Positions 36,036 to 45,800 of a stretch of 64,000 nt of DNA are shown piece after piece. The stretch lies in contig CM042541.1 in NCBI GenBank assembly GCA_023630585.1, forward strand, positions 15,497,501 through 15,561,500. Reading direction: 5' to 3'. The notes beneath the pieces are model-generated. The model was not told the DNA's origin. It searched no databases and worked only from the letters and a program-made list of their open reading frames with translations. Position 1 is the stretch's first letter, and each line of letters starts with the position of its first letter. Both the position numbers and the translations under genes were made by a program. Source of the stretch: Cranoglanis bouderius (lineage: Eukaryota > Chordata > Actinopteri > Siluriformes > Cranoglanididae).

Positions 36036-37095
36036 TTAATAATAATAACAGTAATAATTATATCTTCTTAATATCAGTATTACAACATTGACTATTCATA
36101 ATACATAAATACTTAAGTAGTTCAAACTTAATTATTTAAAAATGCTTAATAAATTATACTACTTAAATACTGAATAATTGTTTTTTTTTTTTTTTTTAAA
36201 TCCTGATTATTAAATTGGTCAAATTTGATATTCAATTTAGCAACATTGTTACTCTTTAATAACCTATTAAATTGGTCATTGCCAATGCAATTAAGATTTA
36301 AACAAGATCTTTCCGTATGATGGTTTGGTATTTGTTTTGTTACTTATTTCTTTTAAACGCTCATTTTGTACAAAAGTTAAGTCGCTTTGGTTTTGTAGGA
36401 GCTCGCGGACGCTCGTTTTCCGCTTTCGGTGCGATTACCGCCAAGTGCCTAAAAGCCACGCGCGTGCAAATGAATGCGAGGCTAGATTAACCGTTTCGGG
36501 TACAGCGGCTGGTTTGACCGCAGTCATCACGTCAGGGTGTTGTTCCTTGCCACTGTTAGCTCTGGCTTGCTCATTACGGATCTAAATCTTCATCCAGGTT
36601 TCTGTCAAGCTGCTTTGTGACAACACCTACCGTTATAAGCGCTATGCAAATAAAATGAAATGTAATTGAATAGATGCACAGGTTTGGTCGACACCATGTT
36701 TTCGACACCATGCTGATGACAGAGCTCTGAGCCGACTCTCTGTTAAGGTAAGTCATGTGAAATATCACGTTTATTCTGTGTCCTGTGGCTTAAAATGCAT
36801 CAGCTGATTTTAACCATGATATGATAAAATGACACAGCCCAATTTCAACTTTTCCACTCAATTGTATGCAAAACTGTCTCGCTGATGTTGACTCGAGCAG
36901 GTACTGAGACACCAAAATGGGTTTAAACATCGTCAGTGACATTATTTTAGTAAACAGGGTTTCTGATGAATATCAGTGTTTAGTGTAATAACAGGTTTAG
37001 CAACTCACCACATCACAGTCACTGTTCAGATGCTGAAACATCAATGAACTCAAAACGAATCCGGATGTTCTCACAGTGGTGCTATATTCCTCCAT
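27448..37095 (-). CDS. abraxas1: Abraxas 1 (FAM175A), BRCA1-A complex subunit, 394 aa
   Basis: Nuclear scaffold that links BRCC36, RAP80 and BABAM1/2 to BRCA1 at DNA double-strand breaks. Exons in gene order: 37095-37009, 34315-34225, 34043-34007, 33872-33806, 30523-30330, 30202-30083, 29573-29489, 29408-29294, 27836-27448, all GT/AG with consistent phases. The N-terminal MPN-like domain (about 1-165) starts TSGFVLSSLMFQHL and contains LLPYQELVFLLLTPSE. A coiled coil at about 208-260 includes KSERRVEKLQAEIAELREAV. The basic, low-complexity tail ends SNSPVF; Ser391 in the S-P-x-F motif is the phospho-site that family members use to bind the BRCA1 BRCT repeats. Human protein is 409 aa. The acceptor of exon 5 has an alternative three bases upstream that would add one Glu. 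Intron 1 (about 2.7 kb) holds the nested 34542-36522 element. Confidence 0.95.
27864..27899. repeat. (AAT)n microsatellite
   Basis: About twelve units, 28 bp from the acceptor of the last ABRAXAS1 exon. Confidence 0.92.
27985..28190 (+). repeat. Family A repeat, distal half, plus orientation
   Basis: 'cacagcgctgttgaattc', 'ctgattggtcagaaggtg' and 'agtagtgcagctgcgataaa' match the reverse of the copies near 31945 and 32505. Confidence 0.65.
28212..28918. mobile_element. MITE with 'ggctatgtttccatcca' inverted ends
   Basis: Left 'agccatgtttccatccaa' and right 'cgtggatggaaacatagcc' are inverted ends about 700 bp apart. Inner inverted pieces ('gcgaataaagcaccg', 'attcgcatctggtg') extend the symmetry. 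No transposase. Intron 8 of ABRAXAS1. Confidence 0.75.
29735..29890 (+). repeat. Family A repeat, proximal half
   Basis: A self-complementary pair, 'gaaaataatcaac' and 'gttgattattttcc', flanks 'ggtggtgtgatgagttac', followed by 'gtgttttattcctcttat' and 'accacagcaacttgcc'. Confidence 0.65.
31107..31440 (+). repeat. tRNA-derived SINE
   Basis: 'ggcacggtggcttagtacgg' gives an A-box-like TGGCTTAGTACGG and 'gggggttcgattcccg' a B box. The body and 'ggataagcggtacag' tail match 18352-18700. It interrupts a family A copy (31040-31075 and 31441 onward). Confidence 0.88.
31441..31970 (+). repeat. Family A repeat, near full distal part
   Basis: Runs from 'atttatccttttaacgttgt' to 'attcaacagcgctgtggtat'. 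With the adjacent 31985-32518 copy it allows the family layout to be read. ABRAXAS1 intron 4. Confidence 0.65.
31985..32518 (+). repeat. Family A repeat, second adjacent copy
   Basis: Same order of blocks as the preceding copy, from 'cctctaataccacagcaatt' to 'aaaagcactatggtat'. A Tc1 element begins at its very end. Confidence 0.65.
32522..33757 (+). mobile_element. Decayed Tc1 transposon, 1236 bp
   Basis: Inverted ends 'cccttcactaatattggcac' and its complement, with long arms of about 100 bp or more that include 'gcaaagaaggctgtgaaaaa'. TA flanks both sides. ABRAXAS1 intron 4. A 288-bp MITE with the same ends is at 40814-41101. Confidence 0.9.
32863..33539 (+). pseudogene. Broken Tc1 transposase
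   Basis: Pieces in different frames keep LWSDETEIELFG, IFQQDNDPKHTSK and IENLWGELKRRV, so all three catalytic blocks are visible. The DNA-binding front is gone, stops interrupt the frame at 33103 and 33120, and a shift lies at the SPDLNP region near 33338. Confidence 0.85.
33907..33964. repeat. (TAA)n microsatellite with TAACAA variants
   Basis: About nineteen units, 34 bp downstream (in gene sense, upstream of the acceptor) of ABRAXAS1 exon 4. Confidence 0.92.
34440..34541 (+). repeat. Left half of a split dispersed repeat
   Basis: 'cgggtgtcacccagaagagg' and 'tcctcgtgtcatc' are the body of the family whose tail is at 1-126. The sequence resumes at 36523 after the 34542-36522 insertion. Confidence 0.6.
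35030..35590 (+). repeat. Tandem modules inside the nested element
   Basis: Four diverged units of roughly 110-190 bp. Each has a 'gatctgtcaa.ataattg' block followed by 'tttcaaattggtagatgat' (near 35095, 35285, 35397, 35571). Confidence 0.65.
35597..35970. repeat. Two SINE heads in inverted orientation
   Basis: 'gggtagcattggcgcctta' at 35624 and its complement 'ggtgccaatgctacccgctg' at 35931 face outwards, with 'tcctgggtttgatcctg' and 'gtacccaggaccccgggg' next to them. The left copy has the SINE body too. Confidence 0.65.
36523..36665 (+). repeat. Right half of a split dispersed repeat
   Basis: Resumes with 'ttgttccttgccactgttag' and ends 'ataagcgctatgcaaataaa', the family tail. Pairs with 34440-34541. 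Confidence 0.65.
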
Positions 37096-37826
37096 GTCGC
37101 CGCCTTTAACACTATTTATTTCAGTCTGTTTATAATTTTATTGTTGTTTATTAAACCTAAAGGACACCGAGTGAATTTCGAGCTATCCGACTGCAACATT
37201 CACAGCACACAGATCGAGTTCCCTCTCAAACATCTTCATAAACTTTTTAGCGTGAGCTACTGTCTCTGTTTTCTCCGCTCAGATGAGGATTGTTGTTTAC
37301 AGTGACTTCGGGTGTAGCGCCACCGCGTGGCCTGGAGTAACATCTGCTCTGTTTATATACTACACATCGCACAAGTGTATACTGTACACTACACACTATT
37401 CCCCGTAGTAGTATTGAGTATAGTGTGTGAGAATTATCGTGATAATTATTTACATTTAAGATTGGAATTAGAATGATCATTTGGTAGTGACCTACCTGTC
37501 AAATTCACTTGTGTTGGCAGTGGAGGAAAACTTCCAAGCAATCAAAACCAGCTTTAGTGTTAATTTGAATTTAAAATAATAATAAAAAAAATAAATAAAA
37601 ACCAAAAAACCCAATGTAAGACACAACCACAACCAAACTAGTAAACACAAAACTACCCCAAAACAAACAAGCAAATAAAAAACAAATAAATATATTATTT
37701 TTTGCCTTTAAACTGTTTATTTATTTGTTTGTTTGTTTAGTTAGTTAGTTAATTATTCAGTTATTTATTTATTTACTTTTTTTTTTTTTTTTACCATGTT
37801 TCAAGTGAGGAATAGAACATTGCAGG

Positions 37827-38320
37827 CCATGCTGTTATAGAAAAATAATTCATACCAGGGTGGTGTGATACCATTACCACCCCGCAGTTGATTATTTTCC
37901 TACAACGGTATAGCCTAAAGTGTTTTATTCCCCCTATACCACAATAATTTGCCAACGCTTACCATTCTTAACATATTAATGAACAACATATCACGCTTAT
38001 TAACCGTATATAGTTACATTTAATGTCAGCAAAACAAGTTAGTTCCTGGTATCACTTACTTCATAGCAACTGCAAACAGTTGTTCCATCGTTTCCTCTTT
38101 TTTGAAGTTAAGAAGGCAAAAATACAGCTTGCTGAAGTCACAAAATGCAAACTCCTCTGTCCTGTTCTCGTGTCAGATAAACTGCCTGATTATTACAAAG
38201 TGCTGACACCTGAAACTCCTTCCATAAATCTTACATAAACAACTTCAAACAGAAAACTTCACTATATCAATGATAATTTTTTTCTTTGTTCAATAACAAC
38301 AGTTAAATTATTAGCCTTAG
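37827..38320 (+). repeat. Family A repeat, intergenic
   Basis: 'gctgttatagaaaaataatt', 'gcagttgattattttcc', 'gtgttttattcc' and 'aagttagttcctggtatcac' in the family order, between ABRAXAS1 and GPAT3. Confidence 0.65.
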
Positions 38321-38321
38321 A

Positions 38322-38672
38322 TTGTGTGGAGCAGACATCATCGAGTCTGTTTACATGAAGAGAGAGAAGCAACTGAGGCTGCCTAAATTCACAGAAGAAC
38401 TGTGGTTAGTTATCCAAGATGTTTGGGCCAACCTACCTTCTGAGCTCCTTCGAAAACCGTGTGCAAGTGTACCTAGAAGAATGTTGCTGATTGATGCTGT
38501 TTTGAAGGCAAAGGGTGTTCACACCAAATATTGATTTGATGTAGATGTTTCTTCTGTTCACTCACTTTGCATTTTGTTAATCGATAAATATAAACTATTA
38601 ACATGTCTATTTTAGAAAGCATTCTTACTTTACAGCATTTTTCATACCTGCCTAAAACTTTTGTTGTATTAT
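38322..38672 (+). mobile_element. 3' fragment of a Tc1 transposon
   Basis: A 70-codon frame contains VWANLPSELLRK and ends AKGVHTKY, the C-terminal pattern of Tc1 transposases. The AT-rich 3' region after it ends in 'cctgcctaaaacttttgt'. 5' portion absent. Confidence 0.8.
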
Positions 38673-39327
38673 ATATACACATTTCTATACTAAACGATGT
38701 ATGTCAAAATAGTAATGTTTAAGTGCTTTTGTTTATTTTAGTATGCAATTTCTGACATCTTCATTTTTTGTACCTTATATTGTGCAGTTACATAAAGATT
38801 TGGGATATAGTGATTGACTAAACACACCTCTTTTTTTGCTTGGTGCAGAATTATAGTTCTCAGACTGCAACTTAATGCCAAACACATATATAATATGAAT
38901 GTGAACCCAGTTTCTCCTTGTAAACCTGATCCTGAATTGCATTTCACATTTGTTTGGTTATTGCATGAGAAAAAAGCTGTAATTGCCAAGGCAATTTGTG
39001 ATGCAAATACTGTCACTTTGTCCTGAACCCTGAACACCGCACTAAATAAATAGCTAGCTTCCAGGAATAGATCAGTTCCCCAGCCTGAGTAATCTGATGT
39101 CTATGGCAGTGTGGGTTATAAATAAGGCATATACAGCATATAAAAGGCCTAAAATGTACATAAAATATAACAATAACAACAAAAGCAAAAACAACAACAA
39201 CAACAATAATAATAATATAAGATTTATTAAACTAAAGACATTTTTCTACAGTCAATATAATAGAGCTGAGTGAGATCTGGTAAAAAAAATTTTTTTTAAA
39301 ATCACACACAAAAAAGAAATTAGATAG

Positions 39328-40782
39328 ATAGATCTCCTCTGAAACGATTGGAAGGGCAAAGCCAATTATTGACCAATTCATGACCACCCAATATTAGAAC
39401 AGATAGTCTTATAGTAAATCAAAGTAAATAACACTTAATATTTGGTTGCATATCCCTTACTTGCAATAATTGCAACAAGTCTGTGACATCACCAAATGGT
39501 TGCATCCTTCTTTTGTGATGCTTTTTCAGGATTGTACTGCAGCTTCTTTCAGTTGTTGTTTGTTTCAGGGGGTTTCTCCCTTCAGTCTCCTCTTCAGGAG
39601 GTGTAATGCATGCTCAGTTGGGTTAAGGTCTGGTGATTTACTTGGCCAGTCTACAACCTTCCACTTTTATCCCCCTATTGAAAGTCTTTGTTGTACTCGC
39701 AGTGTGTTTTGGATCATTGTCTTGCTGCATGGTGAAGTTTCTCCCAATAAGATTGGATGCATTTCTCTGTAAATTGGCAGATAAAATGTTCCTGTAAACT
39801 TCTGAATTCATTCTTCTGCTACCATTTATGAGTCATATCATCAATAGAGATTAGTGAGCCTGTTCCAGAAGCAGCCATGCAAGCCCAAGCCATGACATTA
39901 CCTCCACCATGCTTGTATGTTTTGGATCATGAGCAGATCCTTTCTTTCTCCACACTTTGGCCTTTCCATCACTTTGGTAGAGGTTTATCTTGGTTCCAGA
40001 ACTTTTGTGGCTCATCTCTGTACTTCTTTATGAATTCCAATCTGGCTTTCAGATTCTTACTGCTGATGAATCGTTTATGCATCTTGTGGTATGGCCTCTA
40101 TATTTTTGCTCTTGAAGTCTTCCTTGAACAGTGGATTGTGATACCTTCACCCCTGCCCTGTGGAGGTTGTTGGTGATGACACTGACTTTTGGGTTTTTCT
40201 TCACAGCTCTCAATGTTTCTGTCATCATCTGCTGTTGTTTTCCTTGGCTGACGTGTTCCATATCTGGTTGTTAGTGCATCAGTGGGTTCTTTCTCTTTTT
40301 CAGGATTCCAAATTGTTCTATTGGCTATGCTAAATTCTTGTGCAATGGCTCTCATCAATTTTCCCTCTTTTCCCAGCTTCAAAATCACTTGCTTTTCTTC
40401 CACAGACAGCTCTCTGGTCTTCATGTTGGTTTATCCTTTTTAACAACGAATGCAGTCTTCACAGGAGAAACCCAGGGCTCTAACCAAGAGTAGACATTCA
40501 GAGCTATTAATTGTTTAAAAATCAATCTAACACAGCACACCTGGACAACAAGAAACACCTGTCAGTCACATGTTGCAATATTCTTGATCACTTGAAAAAT
40601 GGGTGGGTTCAAACAAAAGGTGCCAAGTTGTTTAACAAATCTAGATGTAAATATCAGGAAATGAAAGCTGAAATTCTGATCTATCATCTCATATTCACCT
40701 CAAACTCATGTTTTCAATGTACAGTGAAACAAAATTTAAAAAAATATTGGCCTTGCTGCTCCCATACTTTTGGAGGGGACTG
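39328..40782 (-). mobile_element. Old Tc1 transposon with decayed transposase
   Basis: The right end reads 'cttttggaggggactg' before TA; the left end is a degraded inverse near 39345. Minus-strand frames begin MKTRELSVEEKQVILKLGKEG at 40424 and continue with a shift near 40250 (KPKVSVITNNLHRAGVKVS). Further frame breaks run to about 39470. Between ABRAXAS1 and GPAT3. Confidence 0.8.
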
Positions 40783-40813
40783 TATATAAATATATAATAT
40801 GTATATTCTTATA

Positions 40814-40950
40814 CAGTGCCCTCCACTAATATTGGCACCCTTGGTAAATATGAGCAAAGAAGGCTGTGAAAAATTGTCTTAATTGTTTAACCTTTTGATC
40901 TTTTGTTTAAAAAAAATCACACAAAACACAGGTTTATCAAAAAAATTTTT

Positions 40951-41001
<51 letters not shown>

Positions 41002-41101
41002 TTATTTTATATATATATATATTTTTTAACAAAAATAAAGACAATTTTTCACAGCCTTTGCTTATATTTACAAAGGGTGCCAATATCAGTGGAGGGCACT
41101 G
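40814..41101. mobile_element. 288-bp MITE related to the Tc1 at 32522
   Basis: Ends 'gtgccctccactaatattgg' and inner 'aagaaggctgtgaaaaattg' match the 32522-33757 element. The centre is replaced by a (TA)n microsatellite at 40954-40998. TA on both sides. Confidence 0.88.
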
Positions 41102-41103
41102 TA

Positions 41104-42796
41104 ACTACGTGTGCAAAAATACTACTGACTCTATAGTAGTAGAGCAGTTAGGTTTTTGGAGAAAAATACAAATACTAACAACAACAACAACAACAACAAT
41201 AATGATGATGATGATGAGGATAATGATGCAGCGCCACAAGCTGGGAGTTGACCTAAACTGAACGTGGGACGGGTGATACCATTAGTGATGAAACAGGGGG
41301 AGGCGCTCTGTTCTTCTCTTCACTTCTACCATGTTGCTGAAAATGTTCAAATGTCGGGATTGAACTTTGTGACCAGACTGAAAACTTGCTCTCTGAGAGA
41401 AAAAAAAAAAAAAAGAGTTCGAAGCTGAAACAGATATCTGGCATGAAGGGTGAGAATGATTCCGGTAGGCGACTGTGAGACGTTTTTGGTATGGCCTTTT
41501 TTTCCCCCCTTTTTTTTGGTAATGTTGTTTACGTTACAGTGTTTACATCCTAGCGGTTCGTATCATCAGCTGATAAACGCAACATAAAACACGAGGTCTA
41601 TTTAAAAGGTCTAATATTCGTAATAAAATGCACAAGATGTTGAAAAACGCGTCACAAACACTTGAAGTTAACTTGGCGTGTCGGCGGAAACGATATAACC
41701 TTAGCAATTTACAAGAGGGATTAGCTCAAGGTAGGAATTTTGTGTAAGAGTTACATTACGCTGATGATTTTCAAAAAAAATAATTTGCACATCCTTATTT
41801 AACGAATTTAATGATATCTAAAAATGCAGTCTTGCTTACGTTACAGATGAAAAATAAATATTAAGCGTTAATTAAATATTATTATAATATTAAGCATTAA
41901 TTTAGCATATTAGCTAAGTACATGGCATTATATTTACTAGAGCCGTTAGACATTATTTTTAAAATCCCCAATTATACATGGTTATCTTAAAATAGTTTTG
42001 TTAATTGGCGAAGTTGACATTATGTATGCTTGTTTTTAAGTTTTTAGTTTTTAAGATTGAACTTTTAAATGAACTTCCTAAAACTATTTTTTTTGTATCT
42101 TAATTGCTGATTTCTATCAAATGAATTAATTAGTTTGTTTGTTAAATCCAGGATCCCTCTTCATTGTTAAAAATCCACCGAACCCCTTATGATCAGAAAT
42201 TAATTTTATGAATATTACTTAAATATTGAGCACATTATTGGCAAGGTCTATTTTATACATTTATTTACATTTTTACAATTTATTTAAATTTATTATTATT
42301 TTTTTGCCCATTAGACCTCAGTTTTAACTTGCTGTTCAAATTGTCATTATTGTGTTTTTAAGTTTTTAAGCTTTACATAGCTGAACTGTAGTTCAGCAGT
42401 TAGACCTCTGACTATAATAACTAAATAATGTCTATAATAAAACCATTAAAGAAACTAATTAATAACCTCACCACCCCCTTTGAAACCAATCTGAGAACCT
42501 CGGATCAAGGTAACCATGAATGATGAATATTAATACGTTTTTGTCAACAGAGTTGAATAGCACAGAAATTAGTTAGGTCCACTGAATTATTGTTAAATTA
42601 CAGCTTATTCTCACAACGACACCATTAGAGATGAGCAGACATTTTCAGGACACGATATACACAGGACGTATGATGCTAAGTTAATACTATACACCACTAC
42701 ACCCCAGTACAAAACCATCACTTCTATGACATTCGTTAGCTAGACATTAAAGACTGTGGAGAAATAAAGTGACGTGGTTATTCTCTCTCTGTGCAG
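41104..42796. other. Upstream region of GPAT3
   Basis: An AAC/AAT/GAT microsatellite at 41179-41230, then mostly unique AT-rich DNA. A non-coding first GPAT3 exon could lie in 41250-41750, where the sequence is less AT-rich, but no splice donor can be chosen with confidence. Confidence 0.4.
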
Positions 42797-42852
42797 GTCA
42801 GTTGACCCCAGCGTGTGCCACCACTGCCTGATTGGCTGAAGCCTGGAGTAAA

Positions 42853-45800
42853 ATGGAGGCTACATGCTGGGATGTGATGTTTGGGATCCTCCAGTTGTGG
42901 TTGTGTGCACTGTTGGGGCTCATCGTGTTCCCTGCCATGTTTGGGGTCTCGCTGGGCTTCACCGATCTCTACATTAAAGTGCTCGTCAAAACACTGGAGG
43001 TAAAACTGCACATCTCATGGACTTTAGGATGAACTTTACAAATTGAGTCAGATGTGTACAACATGCCACTGTTTCTTTGTAGAGCCAACATAACTCTAGA
43101 CCTTTTTAGTCTGGCCAAAAATAAAATGTCCACAGCATCCCCTTTACCCCAAATGTAGTCAATCAGCCAGGACATGTTGCGTGAATGACACTTGATTGTA
43201 AGTCTATCTCAGCCGAAATCTTAATAAATAAATAAATGTCCGAATCTCCATACAAGCCTGCTTGCTTGCACAATAATTTCATCGTTAAATAAGCATTTTG
43301 CTAAACAGCCATTGTAGAAATGTGACTGTATTATTATCAGGATCACTTCCAACTTAAAAAGGGAAAAAAGTTATTCCTGTTGTCCCAGATGGCATTCTTC
43401 ATAACATTATAGTATTCTGTTAAGTTTAGTTCATGTTTATAGATGATAGCAAGTCCCACTGTGTCCTAATCCACTTCAGCACATCTGTATGACATCACTG
43501 AAGAACTGCATGTGGTTTATTCAAAGCTATTTGAGAGGACACCAGTTTCTATCACGTAATTACCCTTGAAGCAACCATCAGACACCAAACATATTTTGTC
43601 TGATCGTCTATCGACTACATTTGAGGAAACATTACAGGAAATTGTGGACAATCAGTATTTTGCCAAACCATGAACCACTCCTTGAAGTATCTGTTGAAGT
43701 ATCTTTACTTTATCTGATGTAATATGCTATACCCAGTGTGTGAGGATGTTTGGTAAAGGTCACCCAAAAATAAACTTGTTTTGTGGGCAGTGGGCCACCC
43801 GGAGGATCCAGAGAGGGCAAAAGGAACAGCTTGAACTGGCAGCACATCTCCGCAATGGTGAGGATGTCTTTACTTGCAAAAGAGATAAAACCTAGGAACC
43901 TTAGGGGTTCTTCTCTTGACAGTTGTCTCTCCGAGGCAACCCCTAAAGGTATTCTGTGGTTAACAGCATAAATGAGCAGGTGTAGATGTGTTCCTAATAA
44001 AGTGAACGGTGAGTGTATATGAGTGCAGCACAATTTGAGATCAAGAACAAAACACACTGTCCAATTCTGAATTGTGAAACACAAGGCTACACATTATGGA
44101 CAGATGTTTAAGCTTTTTTATTGGATGGCATCTTTTTTAAAAAATAATTAATTGTAGTTGCATGAAGTGTGGCTAAAACAAATGTGTGTGGGTTCTTTGG
44201 GGGGTTAAGGGTTCTGTGTTCATAAAGGTGTTCCTATAGGTAGAACTGATTACAAAAAACTCTACCTGATCTTTTCTGTGGTGCTACGTGGAGTTTTTGT
44301 GATCTTGTGTCCATTCATCTGCAACATCTGGAGTGTTATTAAATCCCAACAAAATAATTTTTGTTACACTCCCCACTGTATTTTCTAATGCACTGGTTCT
44401 CAAACTGGGGTCCAGGGACCTCCCAGGGTCCATGATGCATTGTTAGGGGTCCATGAATTTTTAAAATTTTTGTTACAGTGAAGGAAATCAAATTATTACA
44501 TACATTATAGAGTTCTAAGACTTAGTTTGCTATTTGACTGGCCACTTGAATCGAATGGCTTCAAGACAATAGTTTTGGAAACCTAATAGCCTAATAACAA
44601 CACTCACATGTTAATCCATGTGGCCTTTGTCTCACAAGCTTTACAATCCGATTGCCCATGTGAAAGAATAAACTGGCTGCTCCTGGAAATTTTTTGCTGG
44701 ATTCCGCAGGATCCCAGTAACGATGCACATTTCTAATCTGGCGCTTTTTAATGTTAAAACCACAACATTTTTCTATTATGAAAAATATAAATCTGTCATA
44801 CATTAGGGTACAGTCATTTCTTTGACAGTTTGTTTGTTGGAAATAGTCCACACCAAACAAATGTGATGTTGCAGTAAGTCAATGATTTCATAAGTTCAGC
44901 TGAACTTTAACCAACTTGAGAAACACTGATCATCTCCAGAGACCTTGTTTCATTAAAGGATGCTGTAATACTGTAAACCAGATAGGGTTAGAGTTTTGTT
45001 GAATATGACACAAGTACGTTTACAAAAGACTTACAAAACTTTTCAATAATTGACTTTGTCAGGACTGAAAATAAGTCTTCAAATTCAAATATCTGCTACA
45101 TTTATTAATGATTATAAGTACAAGAAAGATGGCTGTTATTTGAATTAAAAAGCTTATATTGAGTATATATTGTAGCAAACCTGCATTGTTTGGTGTGCAG
45201 AGCAGGATGGAGATATCTCAAAAGAACTACATGAGATCAAAAACCTTTGCAAAGACCACACAACTATGGTCTCCTTCATTTCTTAATATTCTATTTCTAT
45301 CACCTCCAATAGCTTTACTTACATTATAATAATATATTACATTAGATCACCCAGAAATTCAGTGCAGTTAATGTCTTCTTTACCCCTAATGCAATCTATC
45401 AGCCAAGACATGTTTATTATTTGAAGTTTGTGCTAACTGGTGGCTGTTAGCTTTCATTACTTGTATTTTCAGACCCCTATGGGAAATCATTGGTCTTCTG
45501 TGCTGGGTTTTAAGGATTACTGGTCATTTCAGGAATTATCCAGAAGAACGATGGCTCTATGGAAGAAGAGATTGGGGAACTGCGGCGTTCTCAACCAAAA
45601 CCTCTCAGCGGGGGCGACTTTACACTCTCAGATGTCTTTTATTTTTGCAAGAAGGGCATTGAGAGCATCGTGGAGGATGAAGTCACTCAGCGATTCACAT
45701 CAGAAGAGCTGGCTTCCTGGAATCTTCTGACTCGCACCAACAACAACTTCCACTACATCAGCGTGCGAGTCACCATCATATGGGGTCTGGGTGTATTCAT

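Larger units (their letters stand above)
34542..36522. mobile_element. Non-autonomous element with about 185-bp inverted ends
   Basis: The left arm (about 34542-34723) and right arm (about 36335-36522) are inverted copies; for example 'gagctcgcggacgctcgtt' at 36400 pairs with 34645-34663. No transposase frame lies inside. Flanks are two halves of another repeat, and GTCATCA occurs at both edges (34535-34541, 36523-36529), a possible target duplication. Superfamily not assigned. It sits in ABRAXAS1 intron 1. Confidence 0.8.

Noticed and set aside
38720..39030. Possible exon with a 70-codon frame ending in TVTLS
   Set aside because: No splice logic connects it to ABRAXAS1 or GPAT3 and it follows a Tc1 remnant; probably repeat DNA, but I could not identify it.
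43710..44084. 124-codon minus-strand frame
   Set aside because: It is antisense to GPAT3 exon 2, which is supported by family match and exact splice phases.
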